Of a DNA stretch of 58,667 nt, positions 33,597 through 44,240 are shown piece by piece. The DNA lies in contig MAAE01000005.1 of assembly GCA_002162675.1 (NCBI GenBank), forward strand, positions 1-58,667. The letters run 5' to 3'. The position numbers and the translations under genes are program-made. Each line of letters begins with the position of its first letter. The first letter of the stretch is position 1. A model generated the notes under the pieces. That model had not been told where the DNA came from and made no database searches. It was given only the letters and a program-made list of their open reading frames with translations. The stretch is from Colwellia sp. 39_35_sub15_T18. Its GTDB lineage: Bacteria > Pseudomonadota > Gammaproteobacteria > Enterobacterales > Alteromonadaceae.

Positions 33597-34598
33597 ATGA
33601 AAATGAATTTCTCTGCAAAAACTATTAGCTATAGTGCTATTGGTATCTTTTTGTTTTTTTATATTGTTGGTGTTTATTGGAGCTTCATGCCTGATGACAT
33701 AGACATACAAAAAGAAGTCGCCAGTGCTGCAAACGCTGACAATGTCGCCCCTGTTGTTGGTTACACCACCACGACCGCATTAATTAAAGTTGCGGAAACA
33801 CTGTTAGATAAACCCGGCGGCTATTTATCAAATGATGCCCTACCACCGGGGGTGTTTTTAGATAACATGCCTGCCTGGGAATTTGGTGTCTTAGAAATGG
33901 TGCGCGATATGGCGCTAGTAATGCGTAAAGATTTAAGTCGTTCACAATCACAATCTTTAGCAAACAAACACATTAAAGTAGCACAGCCTAAATTTAATAT
34001 TGACAACGAGAGTTGGGCAATGCCTAGCGCAGAGTCAGAATATAGACAAGCCATAGCAAGTTTATATAGCTATAGAGGCGCGCTAGTAGGGATTAATAAA
34101 AGTAAGGATGATCATGCGCAGTTTTATGCTCGCGCTGACAACCTAGCCTCCTATTTTGAAGAAGTACAAAAACGCTTAGGCGGTTATTCACAACGCTTGA
34201 GTGCCAGTGTTGGCAAAGAGCGAGTGAATACCGATTTAGCGGGTGATAATGTTGCTCAGCAATCTAGTTATGAAGGCGCTCGCTCGCAAGTGAAAACAAG
34301 TTGGTGGCAACTTGATGATGTGTTTTATGAATCACGTGGCGCAGCATGGGCGTTATTACATCTTTTAAAAGCCATAGAAATTGATTTTGATAGTGTTTTA
34401 GAAAACAAAAACGCTAAAATTAGTTTACAACAAATAATAAGAGAGCTAGAAGCAAGCCAGCAAAGTCTCTGGAGCCCAATGGTTTTAAATGGTGATGGCT
34501 TTGGTGTGTTAGCTAATCATTCTTTAGTGATGGCTAATTATATTTCACGAGCCAATGCCGCATTAATTGATTTAAATGAATTATTAAGAAAAGGGTAA
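33597..34598 (+). CDS. DUF2333 family protein
   Basis: The 333-aa protein has one N-terminal membrane helix (SYSAIGIFLFFYIVGVYW), then the family block ALIKVAETLLDKPGGYLSND and LEMVRDMALVMRKDLSRSQS. The rest is helical and probably periplasmic. The function of the family is unknown. It sits four bases before the outer-membrane protein gene and is likely in one operon with it. Confidence 0.88.
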   Translation: MKMNFSAKTISYSAIGIFLFFYIVGVYWSFMPDDIDIQKEVASAANADNVAPVVGYTTTTALIKVAETLLDKPGGYLSNDALPPGVFLDNMPAWEFGVLEMVRDMALVMRKDLSRSQSQSLANKHIKVAQPKFNIDNESWAMPSAESEYRQAIASLYSYRGALVGINKSKDDHAQFYARADNLASYFEEVQKRLGGYSQRLSASVGKERVNTDLAGDNVAQQSSYEGARSQVKTSWWQLDDVFYESRGAAWALLHLLKAIEIDFDSVLENKNAKISLQQIIRELEASQQSLWSPMVLNGDGFGVLANHSLVMANYISRANAALIDLNELLRKG

Positions 34599-34602
34599 CA
34601 TA

Positions 34603-35358
34603 ATGAAAAAAGCAATATTAGCCGCAAGCTTAACCACATTACTTTGTGCTAATGCACAGGCAGACACTTTATTAGGTCTGTATATTGGCGGTCAAATATG
34701 GGCAAACGAAGCCGAGGGCAGTTTTGGTGAGGGTGAGCTTGACCAAGCGGTTTTTAATTTTGATGATGAAAATCAAGGAAGCTTCTTTGTTGCCCTTGAG
34801 CACCCCATTCCATTAATTCCAAATATTAAAATAGCCTCAACAACGTTAGATACCGTTGGTGGTGCTACTATTACCGGCAGTTTTACTTTTGAAGGTGAAA
34901 CTTATAATGCTAATTCTGAATTAGATACCACGTTTGATGCCAGCTATATTGACTATACATTTTATTATGAAGTATTAGACAATGATTTATTAACGCTTGA
35001 TTTTGGTATTACTGCGCGTGATCTTGATAGTCAAATCAAGGTTGTTGAGCAAGCAAGTGCACAAAGTAGTGAGCTTTCAGTATCAGGTATAGTGCCATTG
35101 TTTTACGTCAATACTATTGTCGGTTTGCCGTTCACAGGCTTTAATATATTTGCTGAAGCAAACTTTTTATCTTATGACGACAATACGGTTTACGATTATC
35201 AAGTAGGGGTTAGTTATGAGCTACTTGATAATATTGCTGTTGATCTTGACCTTACCTTGGGTTATCGCAGCGTTAAGTTAGAGTTAAATGATTTAGATGA
35301 CTTATACAGTGATTTAACTTTCGAGGGTGTATTTGCTGGCGCGATAGTGCACTTTTAA
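34603..35358 (+). CDS. TIGR04219-type outer membrane beta-barrel protein
   Basis: The 251-aa protein has a signal peptide (KAILAASLTTLLCANAQA) and alternating beta strands ending in AGAIVHF, with a C-terminal Phe as expected for BAM substrates. The start DTLLGLYIGGQIWANEAEGSFG fits the TIGR04219 family. It is four bases downstream of DUF2333. The role is unknown, but the spacing implies a shared function. Confidence 0.85.
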   Translation: MKKAILAASLTTLLCANAQADTLLGLYIGGQIWANEAEGSFGEGELDQAVFNFDDENQGSFFVALEHPIPLIPNIKIASTTLDTVGGATITGSFTFEGETYNANSELDTTFDASYIDYTFYYEVLDNDLLTLDFGITARDLDSQIKVVEQASAQSSELSVSGIVPLFYVNTIVGLPFTGFNIFAEANFLSYDDNTVYDYQVGVSYELLDNIAVDLDLTLGYRSVKLELNDLDDLYSDLTFEGVFAGAIVHF

Positions 35359-35404
35359 CTGCTTAGCAAATCGGAGTAAGCTAGAGCAAACTAGAGCAAA
35401 CCAA

Positions 35405-35445
35405 AGTAAAGCTGGAATTCTAAAACTTGGAATTTCAGCTTTACT
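35405..35445. terminator. Bidirectional terminator
   Basis: AGTAAAGCTGGAATTC (35405-35420) pairs with GAATTTCAGCTTTACT (35430-35445) over 16 positions with one G-T pair. It sits between convergent genes. Confidence 0.75.
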
Positions 35446-35464
35446 GTTTAAAGGCATATAAGGC

Positions 35465-36064
35465 TTAAAGGCTCGTTGCTTTTTTATAACGTTTATGTAA
35501 AATTTCAACACGCTCTACATACACTTGAGTTTCAGCAAAAGGAGGAATACCGGCATATTTTCTCACTGCCCCTTCACCCGCATTATAAGCGGCAGTAACC
35601 AAACGTCTATCACCTCGATACTTTTTCAATAACGCCGATAAATGTTTTACGCCACCATTAATATTTTGTTGGGCAATAAAAGCATTATTAACACCAAGCG
35701 CTTTGGCGGTATCAGGCATAAGTTGCATTAATCCCTGCGCGCCTTGTTTTGAGATGGCATTAACGTCAAAGTGTGACTCGGCATGGATAATGGCGCGAAC
35801 AAAGGCTGGCTCAACATTATAACGTAGTGCGGCATTTGTAATGGCTTGTTGGTATTGGCTTAAATAGAGTTTGGCATTATGCCAATCAATGTGTGTATTT
35901 AATTGACAGGCGTAACACCCCACCTTCACTATTTCAAAATCAGCATGTAAAGGTTCAATATCAGAAAAAGCGATGACACCATCGACAGATTTATATTTAT
36001 AAACCGATGCTTCTTTACTGCTACTGTTAGTGCTAAAAGTCAAAAGTAAAAGCGTTATTAGCAA
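35465..36064 (-). CDS. Lytic transglycosylase (SLT domain) with DUF4124-like start
   Basis: The 199-aa protein has a short signal segment (LITLLLLTFSTNSSS), then VYKYKSVDGVIAFSDIEP resembling a DUF4124 motif, and an SLT/goose-lysozyme-like domain: AIIHAESHFDVNAISKQGAQ with the catalytic Glu, then GLMQLMPDTAKALGV, NINGGVKHLSALLKKY and TAAYNAGEGAV. It cleaves peptidoglycan glycan strands to 1,6-anhydro products in the periplasm. Single gene. Confidence 0.92.
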   Translation of the reverse strand: MLITLLLLTFSTNSSSKEASVYKYKSVDGVIAFSDIEPLHADFEIVKVGCYACQLNTHIDWHNAKLYLSQYQQAITNAALRYNVEPAFVRAIIHAESHFDVNAISKQGAQGLMQLMPDTAKALGVNNAFIAQQNINGGVKHLSALLKKYRGDRRLVTAAYNAGEGAVRKYAGIPPFAETQVYVERVEILHKRYKKATSL

Positions 36065-36262
36065 ATATATCTTTTTTAATATAATAACTGTACCTAGCTA
36101 AAAACTTGTTATTTAACTACAACATAGCTCGTTAGCTTTTTATTGTCTAAGATTTTCTTGTTTGTTATTCCTTTTCGTAATAAAAAAGCGCTATCTATTC
36201 CTTTTAGTTTTTACTGAATTCGTTTATTCTGCTTCTATAAATTGTTATAGGTGAATAATCTT

Positions 36263-38092
36263 ATGCCACAAAAGCAACTGTTTTTACAGCAAACTTCCAA
36301 TACAGCATCAAGCTCGCTTGATGCTAATCAACTAACCTTGTTGCAACAAGCGACGTCTGGTTATTCATCGTTGCAGCTTGCTTGGGCAAGCGGCTATTTA
36401 GCGGCAAAAAGTGAGCAAGGGCAATCAGCACAGGTTAGTGTGGCTTCAGCCGCAGCACCAGCAAGCACTTTAACTATTCTTTATGCTTCTCAAACGGGTA
36501 ATGCTAAAGGTGTTGCTAGCAAACTTGAGCAAAGTGCAAAAGCAGCAGGTATTAATGTAGTACTTAAAAACATTGCTGACTATAAAGCCAAAGGCTTAAA
36601 GAATGAAAGTCATCTATTAATAGTCGCTAGTACAAATGGCGAAGGTGAAGCACCAGATGATGCCATTGAATTTCATGAATATTTATTAGGTAAAAAAGCC
36701 CCTAAATTACCAAACCTTAGCTATAGTGTTTTAGCTTTAGGTGACAGTAGCTATGAATTTTTCTGTCAAACAGGTAAAGATTTTGACGAGCGTTTAAAAG
36801 CATTGGGCGCGAAACAAGTTACCCCTCGCGTTGATTGTGACGTAGATTACGACAGTGATTGTGAAAGCTGGACAGCAAGCATTGTTGAAAGCCTGAAAGA
36901 TGAGTTTACACAAGCTACTTTAGGGTTAGCGTCGGTTATTGATTTACCAACAGCAGGTGCTGAAAGTCAGTATTCAAAACAAAACCCATTTGAAGCTGAA
37001 TTCTCTTTAAGTCAAAAAATTACTGGTCGAGATTCCGCTAAAGATGTTCGCCATATTGAAATTGACTTAGGTGAATCAGGTTTAACTTACCAAGTAGGTG
37101 ATGCGTTAGGTGTTTGGTTTGAAAACGATGCTGATTTAGTTGCTGATTTAATTGCTACCTTAAGCCTTACTGGCGAAGAAAAAATCAAGTTAAAAGTAAA
37201 TGGCGCAAATCAGGTTTTCACATTAACTGATGCCTTAACTACGCAGTTAGAAATCACTCAAACAGCGCCAGCATTTGTTGAGTTCTGGGCAAAAATCTCT
37301 GGAGATAAAGCGCTTACTAAAATTGCTGTTGATAAAAATACCGCTAGAGAATACGCAGGTGAGCACCAAATTATAGATGTGGTAAAAGCAGCAAAAACTG
37401 AAATTGATCCGCAATTCTTTGTTGAATCACTACGTAAAATAACTCCGCGTTTGTATTCAATTGCATCAGCACAAGCTGAAGTTGAAGAAGAAGTTCACTT
37501 AACCGTTGGTTTAGTTAGTTTTGACGCAAATGGCGAACCGCGCACTGGTGGCGCTTCAAGCTTCTTAGCAAATCGCTTAGAAGAAGGTCAAAAAGTACGC
37601 GTTTTTGTTGAGCATAATGATAATTTCCGCCTACCTAGCGATAATAATACTCCCGTTATTATGATTGGACCTGGTACCGGTGTTGCGCCATTTAGAGCCT
37701 TTATGCAACAACGTGAGGCAGAGGAAGCGAGCGGTGATAACTGGATGCTATTTGGCGATCAAACCTTCACGCAAGATTTTTTATATCAAGTTGAGTGGCA
37801 GAATTATTTGAAATCAGGCTTGTTAACACGCATGGACGTAGCATTTTCCCGCGACCAAGCCGAAAAAGTGTATGTACAAGACCGATTAAAAGAACAAGCA
37901 AGTGATGTTTTTGCTTGGTTAGAACGTGGCGCACACTTATATATTTGTGGTGATGCTAACCGTATGGCCAAAGATGTTCATCAAACCTTGGTAGAAATTA
38001 TCCAAGAGCACGGTAAATTAAGTGCAGAACAAGCAGAAGACTATTTAAAATCACTTAGATCTAATAAGCGTTACCAGAAGGATGTTTACTAA
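36263..38092 (+). CDS. cysJ: Sulfite reductase flavoprotein alpha subunit CysJ
   Basis: ATG 36263 has AGGTGA at 36249-36254; the in-frame GTG 36251 lies within that site and is discarded. The ~609-aa protein has a flavodoxin domain (about 72-215, [17 protein letters not shown]), an FAD-binding domain (RLYSIASAQ) and an NADPH-binding domain ([18 protein letters not shown]; ending RYQKDVY). It passes electrons from NADPH to CysI. Its stop overlaps the cysI start (TAATG). Confidence 0.97.
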   Translation: MPQKQLFLQQTSNTASSSLDANQLTLLQQATSGYSSLQLAWASGYLAAKSEQGQSAQVSVASAAAPASTLTILYASQTGNAKGVASKLEQSAKAAGINVVLKNIADYKAKGLKNESHLLIVASTNGEGEAPDDAIEFHEYLLGKKAPKLPNLSYSVLALGDSSYEFFCQTGKDFDERLKALGAKQVTPRVDCDVDYDSDCESWTASIVESLKDEFTQATLGLASVIDLPTAGAESQYSKQNPFEAEFSLSQKITGRDSAKDVRHIEIDLGESGLTYQVGDALGVWFENDADLVADLIATLSLTGEEKIKLKVNGANQVFTLTDALTTQLEITQTAPAFVEFWAKISGDKALTKIAVDKNTAREYAGEHQIIDVVKAAKTEIDPQFFVESLRKITPRLYSIASAQAEVEEEVHLTVGLVSFDANGEPRTGGASSFLANRLEEGQKVRVFVEHNDNFRLPSDNNTPVIMIGPGTGVAPFRAFMQQREAEEASGDNWMLFGDQTFTQDFLYQVEWQNYLKSGLLTRMDVAFSRDQAEKVYVQDRLKEQASDVFAWLERGAHLYICGDANRMAKDVHQTLVEIIQEHGKLSAEQAEDYLKSLRSNKRYQKDVY

Positions 38093-39846
38093 TGAGCAAC
38101 GATTTCACCAAAGTTGAAAACCCTGTATTGATTGTTGAAGGTAAACAGGCCGACAATGAACGCTTAAAAGCTGAAAGCGATTACCTTCGTGGTACGATTA
38201 AGGAAGATCTACAAGACAGAATGACGGGTGGTTTCACCAGCGATAACTTCCAGTTGATTCGTACTCACGGTATGTATCAGCAAGACGATCGCGACATTCG
38301 TGCCGAGCGTCAAAAACAAAAACTTGAACCATTGCATAACGTCATGCTTCGAGCACGTTTGCCCGGCGGTATCATTAGTACCAAGCAATGGCTTGCTATT
38401 GATAAATTCGCCGATGACTATACGTCTTACGGCAGTATCCGCTTAACAACACGACAAACGTTTCAGTTTCATGGTGTCTTAAAGCCAAATATTAAATTAA
38501 TGCACCAAACCTTAAATAGCATTGGTATTGATGCCATTGCTACTGCGGGTGATGTCAACAGAAATGTATTATGTACACCAAACCCAATTGAATCGATAGT
38601 TCATCAACAAGCTTATGAGTGGGCTAAGAAGATAAGTGAACACTTACTTCCTAAAACGCGTGCTTACGCTGAAATTTGGTTAGATGAAGAGAAAGTCGAA
38701 ACCACTGAAACCGATGAAATTGAGCCTATTTTAGGTAGTAATTATTTACCGCGTAAGTTTAAAACGACGGTAGTGATCCCGCCTAATAACGATATTGACA
38801 TACATGCCAATGATCTAAACTTTGTAGCTATTAGTGAAAAAGGTCAATTAGTTGGTTTTAATGTCTTAGTGGGTGGTGGTTTAGCTATGACGCATGGTGA
38901 TAAATCAACTTATCCACGTAAAGCGGATGACTTTGGTTTTATCTCAATAGAGCACACTTTAGCGGTGGCCGAAGCCGTTGTTACCACACAAAGAGATTGG
39001 GGCAACCGTGTTAATCGTAAAAATGCCAAAACTAAATACACGTTAGACCGAGTTGGTGTTGATACTTTTAAAGCTGAAGTAGAAAAGCGTTCAGGCGTCA
39101 GTTTTAGCGAGAGCCGTCCTTATGAGTTCACCGACCGTGGCGATCGCATTGGTTGGGTGGAAGGTATTGATAACAAGCACCACTTAACCGTATTTATCGA
39201 AAATGGCCGAATTTTAGATTTCCCTAGCGATAAAGGGGCAAGTAAAGCACTTAAAACAGGTATGCGTGATATTGCCGCAATCCATAAAGGTGATTTTCGT
39301 CTAACAGCAAATCAAAATTTGATTATCGCCGGTGTTGCAGCAGAAGATAAAGCACAAATTGAAAAAATAGCCCGTGCAAGTGGCCTAATTGATGACAGCG
39401 TTTCAAATCAACGTAAAAATTCAATGGCTTGTGTTGCCTTTCCTACTTGCCCGTTAGCTATGGCTGAAGCAGAGCGTTACTTACCTAAGTTAATTGATGA
39501 TGTTGATAGCATTTTAGCTAAGAACGACCTAGCTGATGAAAGCATTATCTTGCGGGTAACAGGCTGCCCTAACGGCTGTGGTCGTGCCATGTTGGCTGAA
39601 ATTGGCTTAGTGGGTAAAGGGCCAGGAAAATACAATATGTACTTAGGAAGTAACCTAGGCGGCACTCGTATTCCTAAGCTTTATAAAGAAAACCTTGGCG
39701 AGCAAGATATTTTAGCTGAAATTGACGGTTTGAGTGCCCGTTGGGCAACAGAGCGAAATCAAAACGAAGCCTTTGGTGATTTTGTTATCCGCATGGGTAT
39801 TGTTGCTGAAGTCAAAATAAGCATGAGGGATTTTCATGATGACTAG
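38092..39846 (+). CDS. cysI: Sulfite reductase hemoprotein beta subunit CysI
   Basis: The 584-aa protein has both sulfite-reductase repeats. The 4Fe-4S/siroheme cysteines are visible as ACVAFPTC and [10 protein letters not shown], and the substrate-binding [16 protein letters not shown] is present. It reduces sulfite to sulfide with six electrons from CysJ. It overlaps cysH by 11 bases, so cysJIH is one coupled operon as in E. coli. Confidence 0.98.
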   Translation: MSNDFTKVENPVLIVEGKQADNERLKAESDYLRGTIKEDLQDRMTGGFTSDNFQLIRTHGMYQQDDRDIRAERQKQKLEPLHNVMLRARLPGGIISTKQWLAIDKFADDYTSYGSIRLTTRQTFQFHGVLKPNIKLMHQTLNSIGIDAIATAGDVNRNVLCTPNPIESIVHQQAYEWAKKISEHLLPKTRAYAEIWLDEEKVETTETDEIEPILGSNYLPRKFKTTVVIPPNNDIDIHANDLNFVAISEKGQLVGFNVLVGGGLAMTHGDKSTYPRKADDFGFISIEHTLAVAEAVVTTQRDWGNRVNRKNAKTKYTLDRVGVDTFKAEVEKRSGVSFSESRPYEFTDRGDRIGWVEGIDNKHHLTVFIENGRILDFPSDKGASKALKTGMRDIAAIHKGDFRLTANQNLIIAGVAAEDKAQIEKIARASGLIDDSVSNQRKNSMACVAFPTCPLAMAEAERYLPKLIDDVDSILAKNDLADESIILRVTGCPNGCGRAMLAEIGLVGKGPGKYNMYLGSNLGGTRIPKLYKENLGEQDILAEIDGLSARWATERNQNEAFGDFVIRMGIVAEVKISMRDFHDD

Positions 39847-40642
39847 TTCACTTATCTCGACTAAACCTGAGGTCGTAACACAGCTGATGGCTAATGAAAG
39901 CCTTAGTGTTAGTAAAGCGAGTAATCGTTTTCCAGCATCTCTACCTAAGCCTTGGTTAGCGCAATGGAATGATGACTTAGAGAAAAAAACGCCACTTGCG
40001 CGTATTGAATGGACTATGGAAAATTTGCCTAGTCAATTTGTGCTCTCTTCAAGCTTTGGTATTCAGTCGGCAGTCATGTTACACATGATGACGCAAGTCG
40101 ATGCCAATATTCCGGTGTTACTTACTGATACCGGCCATTTGTTTCCTGAAACTTATCGTTTTATTGAGCAATTGACCGAGCGTTTAAAGTTAAATTTACA
40201 CGTTTATAGCGCAGTAGAAAGTGCCGCGTGGCAAATGGCAAAATATGGCGAACAGTGGGCTCAAGATGATGAGGCGTTAAAACAGTACAATCGAAAGAAT
40301 AAAGTTGAGCCGCTAGAGCGTGGTTTGTCTGAATTAAATTCTGGTACTTGGTTTTCAGGTGTACGCAGGCAACAATCTGATCATAGACAAGGATTATCGG
40401 TAGTCAGCATTTTACGAGGCCGTTTTAAAGTGCACCCGATTATTGATTGGACTAATAGGGATGTACACCAATATTTAACTAAACATGATTTACCTTATCA
40501 TCCCTTATGGGATCAAGGATATGTATCAGTTGGCGATGTCCACAGTACTAGGCCGTTAACCTTAGGTATGGATGAAAGTGAAACACGTTTTGGTCCGGGG
40601 CAGCGTGAATGTGGCCTACATACCGATGGTGATGGTATATAA
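39836..40642 (+). CDS. cysH: Phosphoadenosine phosphosulfate reductase CysH
   Basis: The 268-aa protein has the PAPS-binding region ([30 protein letters not shown]), [11 protein letters not shown], and the C-terminal catalytic ECGLH with one Cys, so it is the PAPS-specific, cluster-free type. ATG 39836 or 39839 could be used; GAGGG lies upstream. It supplies sulfite to CysJI using thioredoxin. Confidence 0.97.
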   Translation: MMTSSLISTKPEVVTQLMANESLSVSKASNRFPASLPKPWLAQWNDDLEKKTPLARIEWTMENLPSQFVLSSSFGIQSAVMLHMMTQVDANIPVLLTDTGHLFPETYRFIEQLTERLKLNLHVYSAVESAAWQMAKYGEQWAQDDEALKQYNRKNKVEPLERGLSELNSGTWFSGVRRQQSDHRQGLSVVSILRGRFKVHPIIDWTNRDVHQYLTKHDLPYHPLWDQGYVSVGDVHSTRPLTLGMDESETRFGPGQRECGLHTDGDGI

Positions 40643-40655
40643 GTTTAGTGTCGAG

Positions 40656-41564
40656 TTACTCGCTACTTGCTATGTTAAAATGATGACTTAATTGCTGTTT
40701 TAAATGGCCAAAAAAGTCATCATTGGCTTTATCGGCAATAAGGTGGGCTAGCTCTACGCCAATGGCGGTGAACTTATAAAACTGCAGCGTTACTTTGGCT
40801 TTTTTGCTGGTTAATTTTAGCGGTAAGCCATTGTAGCTAAAGTTAATCGATTCATTATTAACCATCATATTAGATTCACTTTCTTGTATAAAAATCAAAT
40901 GATTATCAGCTAATGATAATAAATCGGCATGATTTAAGCCAAATTGACTTAAGTTGGTATACTGTTGCCGCTCTTTACTCAAAAAATTGAGTAAACCCGC
41001 TTGTTGATAACTACCTGAAATAATTCGAATATTTTTTCTGCTTTGATCTTTTACCGCTAAAGAGCATGCCTTAGCCAGTAGTTTCGCCTCAACAATACTC
41101 ATCTCTTGAAATACTTTTAACGCTTTTAACGAATAAGTGCCAGTGCGAGCTAATTCACCGGCTAATATTTTAGCCCATAAATCTTGCATGGTTTTATTGC
41201 CAACGTCTTCTGCCAAAGTGATAAAACGGTTAAACCAGTCTAAATCAGTTCTCTTATCAATGACCTTATCGGCACAAAAGTTATAAGTTTTTTCCATTAT
41301 GGCTTCAATGTTTTTTTGCTTACGCAGACTAGATAAACGGGCTCGTTTATTGCTACGATCTTCAATAGGCATTTGCTTTTCAACGGGTAATAAAGCGACT
41401 TCGAGACCAAATTGCTGACTAATGTTAAAAAATTGTTTATGAACAGTAGACTCTGTTGGCTTCTTGGTAGCGTCATGATCTATGATTGCGTTAGAATCAC
41501 CTTGATCAGACTGGGCACGTTCTTTATCAACAATGACAACGGATTTCTTCTCTGAATTCGCCAT
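40656..41564 (-). CDS. TIGR03899/DUF2806-like conserved protein
   Basis: The 302-aa soluble protein has a charged N-terminal tail, then RKQKNIEAIMEKTYNFCADK and DLDWFNRFITLAEDVGNKTMQDLWAKILAGELARTGTYSLKALKVF, the hallmark of the TIGR03899/DUF2806 group. The family has no established function. It is convergent with cysH, 14 bases apart, and has its own promoter. Confidence 0.75.
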   Translation of the reverse strand: MANSEKKSVVIVDKERAQSDQGDSNAIIDHDATKKPTESTVHKQFFNISQQFGLEVALLPVEKQMPIEDRSNKRARLSSLRKQKNIEAIMEKTYNFCADKVIDKRTDLDWFNRFITLAEDVGNKTMQDLWAKILAGELARTGTYSLKALKVFQEMSIVEAKLLAKACSLAVKDQSRKNIRIISGSYQQAGLLNFLSKERQQYTNLSQFGLNHADLLSLADNHLIFIQESESNMMVNNESINFSYNGLPLKLTSKKAKVTLQFYKFTAIGVELAHLIADKANDDFFGHLKQQLSHHFNIASSE

Positions 41565-41819
41565 AATTTCTCTTACTTGAGTAGTATGCTATCGCTTTTA
41601 TTCACGATTTTTTTGACTAGCTATTCAATTTATTGTATTGATTTATTGAATATTGTCAAAGTGGCTTTTATTGTGTAATTTATTATGTAGTAGTATAAGG
41701 TAAAAAATGAGGTAAAAAATTAGCTTTAGGGTATAGTTAAGTTATAGTGGCATAATGAATTAACTTAATAATAAAAATTCAAATTTAATTAGCTTAAAAC
41801 CTAATTACTTGAGGGCAGT

Positions 41820-44045
41820 ATGCAAGCATCAGAAAACTCTAATGATGACTTCCTATTTATTGATGATAGTGATGAAGATGAAATTTTAGATGGTGACGGC
41901 AAAGAAGCATGGCAGGTGCTTATTGTTGATGACGATCCTGAAATTCATTCTGTCACCCAACTAGCTCTGTCTGATTTGGTCGTTTTAGGACGCCGGTTAG
42001 AATATTTACATGCCTATTCAGGTCAAGATGCATGCACATTAATTGAGCAACATCATAATATTGTTTTAGTATTGCTCGATGTCGTTATGGAAACAGACGA
42101 TGCGGGGTTAAACGTTGTTAAGCATATTCGTGAAAAGTTACAGCGCCAAGATATTCGTATTGTTTTAAGAACAGGCCAACCGGGTTACGCACCAGAAGAA
42201 AGCGTGATCAAAGAATACGATATTAATGACTATAAAACTAAAACAGAACTTACTCGACGAAAGCTCGTCACTACTGTCTATGCAGCTATTCGCTCTTACC
42301 AACAAATTGCTACCGTTACAGAAAATCGTCAAGGTTTAGAAAAAATAGTGTCTGGCTCTGCTAATCTTTTAGAGTTGCACTCTATAACGGAATATTGCCA
42401 AGGAGTTTTACAGCAACTCACGACACTTATTGATCAAAATATAGAATGCTTATTTTGTGCCCGAGGGCAGGGCATTATCGACAATGCGGATGATTTAAGC
42501 TTTTACATCATTGCTCAGCAAGGCTTTTCTACCATACTAACCAAGCAAAAATTAGATAAGCTTAAAAGTGAGCAAATTAGCCAACAAGTTAAGTCTTGTT
42601 TCACGCAAAAAATGCATCAATCTCAAGATTTATCGCAATGTTTTTATTTAGCAAGAGGTGGCTATCGTGCGGTTGTCTATCTTGCTTTACCTGAGCCTTT
42701 AACCGAAATTCAGCAGCAATTGTTAGAAGTTTTTTTAACTAATGCCGCCGTAGGTTATGAAAATGTGCATTTATTCCAAAAGCTAAGCAATGCCGCTTAT
42801 AAAGATTGGCTGACCAATTTGCCTAATCGACTAGAATTTGTGCGCTTATTAGATCTTTTCGCGAAAAGTGACGGTGATAATGATGTTGCAGCGCTTATTG
42901 ATTTGAATCATTTTAGTGATGTTAATGATGGCCTAGGTCAAGATGTCGGCAATATGTTGTTGGTTGCCGTCGCTCAACGCTTACAAAAAATAGGCTGTGA
43001 TTGTAAAGTAGCTCGCGTTGGCGCCGATGTTTTTGGGGTTATTGGTACGGCAGACTGTTTAACGCCTGAGACCTTAATACAATTATTTGAACAGCCTTTT
43101 GCAGCTGGTGAGCAAAAGTTACCGATTAATGCTTGTTTTGGTTTTTGTACCAAAGAACATGCCAGTGGTAGTGGTGTACAAGTACTCAACCAAATTAATA
43201 TTGCCCTAAATCTTGCCAAAAAACAGCGTATTGAGCACTTTACTTATTATAATCCAGAAATGGAAGATGAGACATTATGGCGCCTGAATATGATCAGGGA
43301 ATTACGCACAGACTTTGCTGCAAATAGACTAGAGCTTTGGTATCAACCCCAACTCGCTTTAGATACCGCTAAAGTGATTGGCGCAGAAGCTTTACTACGT
43401 TGGCGCACTGCTGATGGTAATTTTATTTCTCCTGCGGTATTTATTCCTTTGGCGGAATATTCAGGTTTAATTATTGAAATTGGTGATTGGGTTGTCAATC
43501 AAGCTTGTCAGCAAATTAATGATCTTAGCCAACAAAACTTCACTGATATCACTATTTCAGTCAATGTATCTATTCCTCAATTTAGACGTGGTAATTTTGT
43601 TGAGACCGTATTAAATGCGATACAAAGTCATCAAGTTCAACCGAGCAAGTTAGAGCTAGAAATAACTGAAAATATTTTAATGGACGACCCTCAAGTAGTT
43701 ATTGATGCCCTCGTTGAGTTAAAAAATATCGGTATTAGTATTGCTCTTGATGATTTTGGTACCGGTTTTTCTTCATTAAGTTATTTGCAAAAATTACCAC
43801 TGGATCGTTTAAAAGTCGATAGGGCTTTTATTACTGATATTGCTAAAGAAGGGCAATCGGTTATTGCTGAAACCATCATTGATTTAGGCAAAAAAATGAA
43901 CCTGAAAGTCATTGCCGAGGGCATTGAAGAAATTGAGCAACAAAAACGTTTAATTGAATTGGGTTGCGACGAAGTGCAGGGTTTTTACTACGCCAAGCCT
44001 ATGCCCCAAGATGAGTTTTTAAACTTCCTCAAAAGCAATAGCTAG
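41820..44045 (+). CDS. Response regulator with DUF3369, GGDEF-like and EAL domains
   Basis: The 741-aa protein has a receiver domain at about 30-160 with acidic pair VDDDPE and phospho-acceptor LLDVVMETD, then a DUF3369-type segment (about 165-320), then a GGDEF-like domain whose site reads RVGADVFGV (degenerate), and a C-terminal EAL domain with EALLRW, EITENILM, LDDFGTGFSSLSYL and AEGIEE intact. It should hydrolyse c-di-GMP when phosphorylated. The cognate kinase is not in the window. GAGGG precedes the ATG. Confidence 0.95.
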   Translation: MQASENSNDDFLFIDDSDEDEILDGDGKEAWQVLIVDDDPEIHSVTQLALSDLVVLGRRLEYLHAYSGQDACTLIEQHHNIVLVLLDVVMETDDAGLNVVKHIREKLQRQDIRIVLRTGQPGYAPEESVIKEYDINDYKTKTELTRRKLVTTVYAAIRSYQQIATVTENRQGLEKIVSGSANLLELHSITEYCQGVLQQLTTLIDQNIECLFCARGQGIIDNADDLSFYIIAQQGFSTILTKQKLDKLKSEQISQQVKSCFTQKMHQSQDLSQCFYLARGGYRAVVYLALPEPLTEIQQQLLEVFLTNAAVGYENVHLFQKLSNAAYKDWLTNLPNRLEFVRLLDLFAKSDGDNDVAALIDLNHFSDVNDGLGQDVGNMLLVAVAQRLQKIGCDCKVARVGADVFGVIGTADCLTPETLIQLFEQPFAAGEQKLPINACFGFCTKEHASGSGVQVLNQINIALNLAKKQRIEHFTYYNPEMEDETLWRLNMIRELRTDFAANRLELWYQPQLALDTAKVIGAEALLRWRTADGNFISPAVFIPLAEYSGLIIEIGDWVVNQACQQINDLSQQNFTDITISVNVSIPQFRRGNFVETVLNAIQSHQVQPSKLELEITENILMDDPQVVIDALVELKNIGISIALDDFGTGFSSLSYLQKLPLDRLKVDRAFITDIAKEGQSVIAETIIDLGKKMNLKVIAEGIEEIEQQKRLIELGCDEVQGFYYAKPMPQDEFLNFLKSNS

Positions 44046-44170
44046 AGTTAAACGTTATAGTTAAAAGTAAGAGTTAACTTATCCCATAATCGGCTAAAAA
44101 CATAAATACGGTATCATCAGCAAGAGTTGCTACCCAAGTAATTTTTGACGATATTTCAATATGTAATTCG

Positions 44171-44205
44171 ATAAAAGCCAATGATACTATAACTGGCTTT
44201 TACTT
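44171..44205. terminator. Terminator between convergent response-regulator and MFS genes
   Basis: AAAAGCCA (44173-44180) pairs with TGGCTTTT (44194-44201), flanked by A- and T-rich sequence. Probably bidirectional. Confidence 0.6.
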
Positions 44206-44240
44206 TGAGAATGCATACTCAAGTATAGCTGCACTTGGTT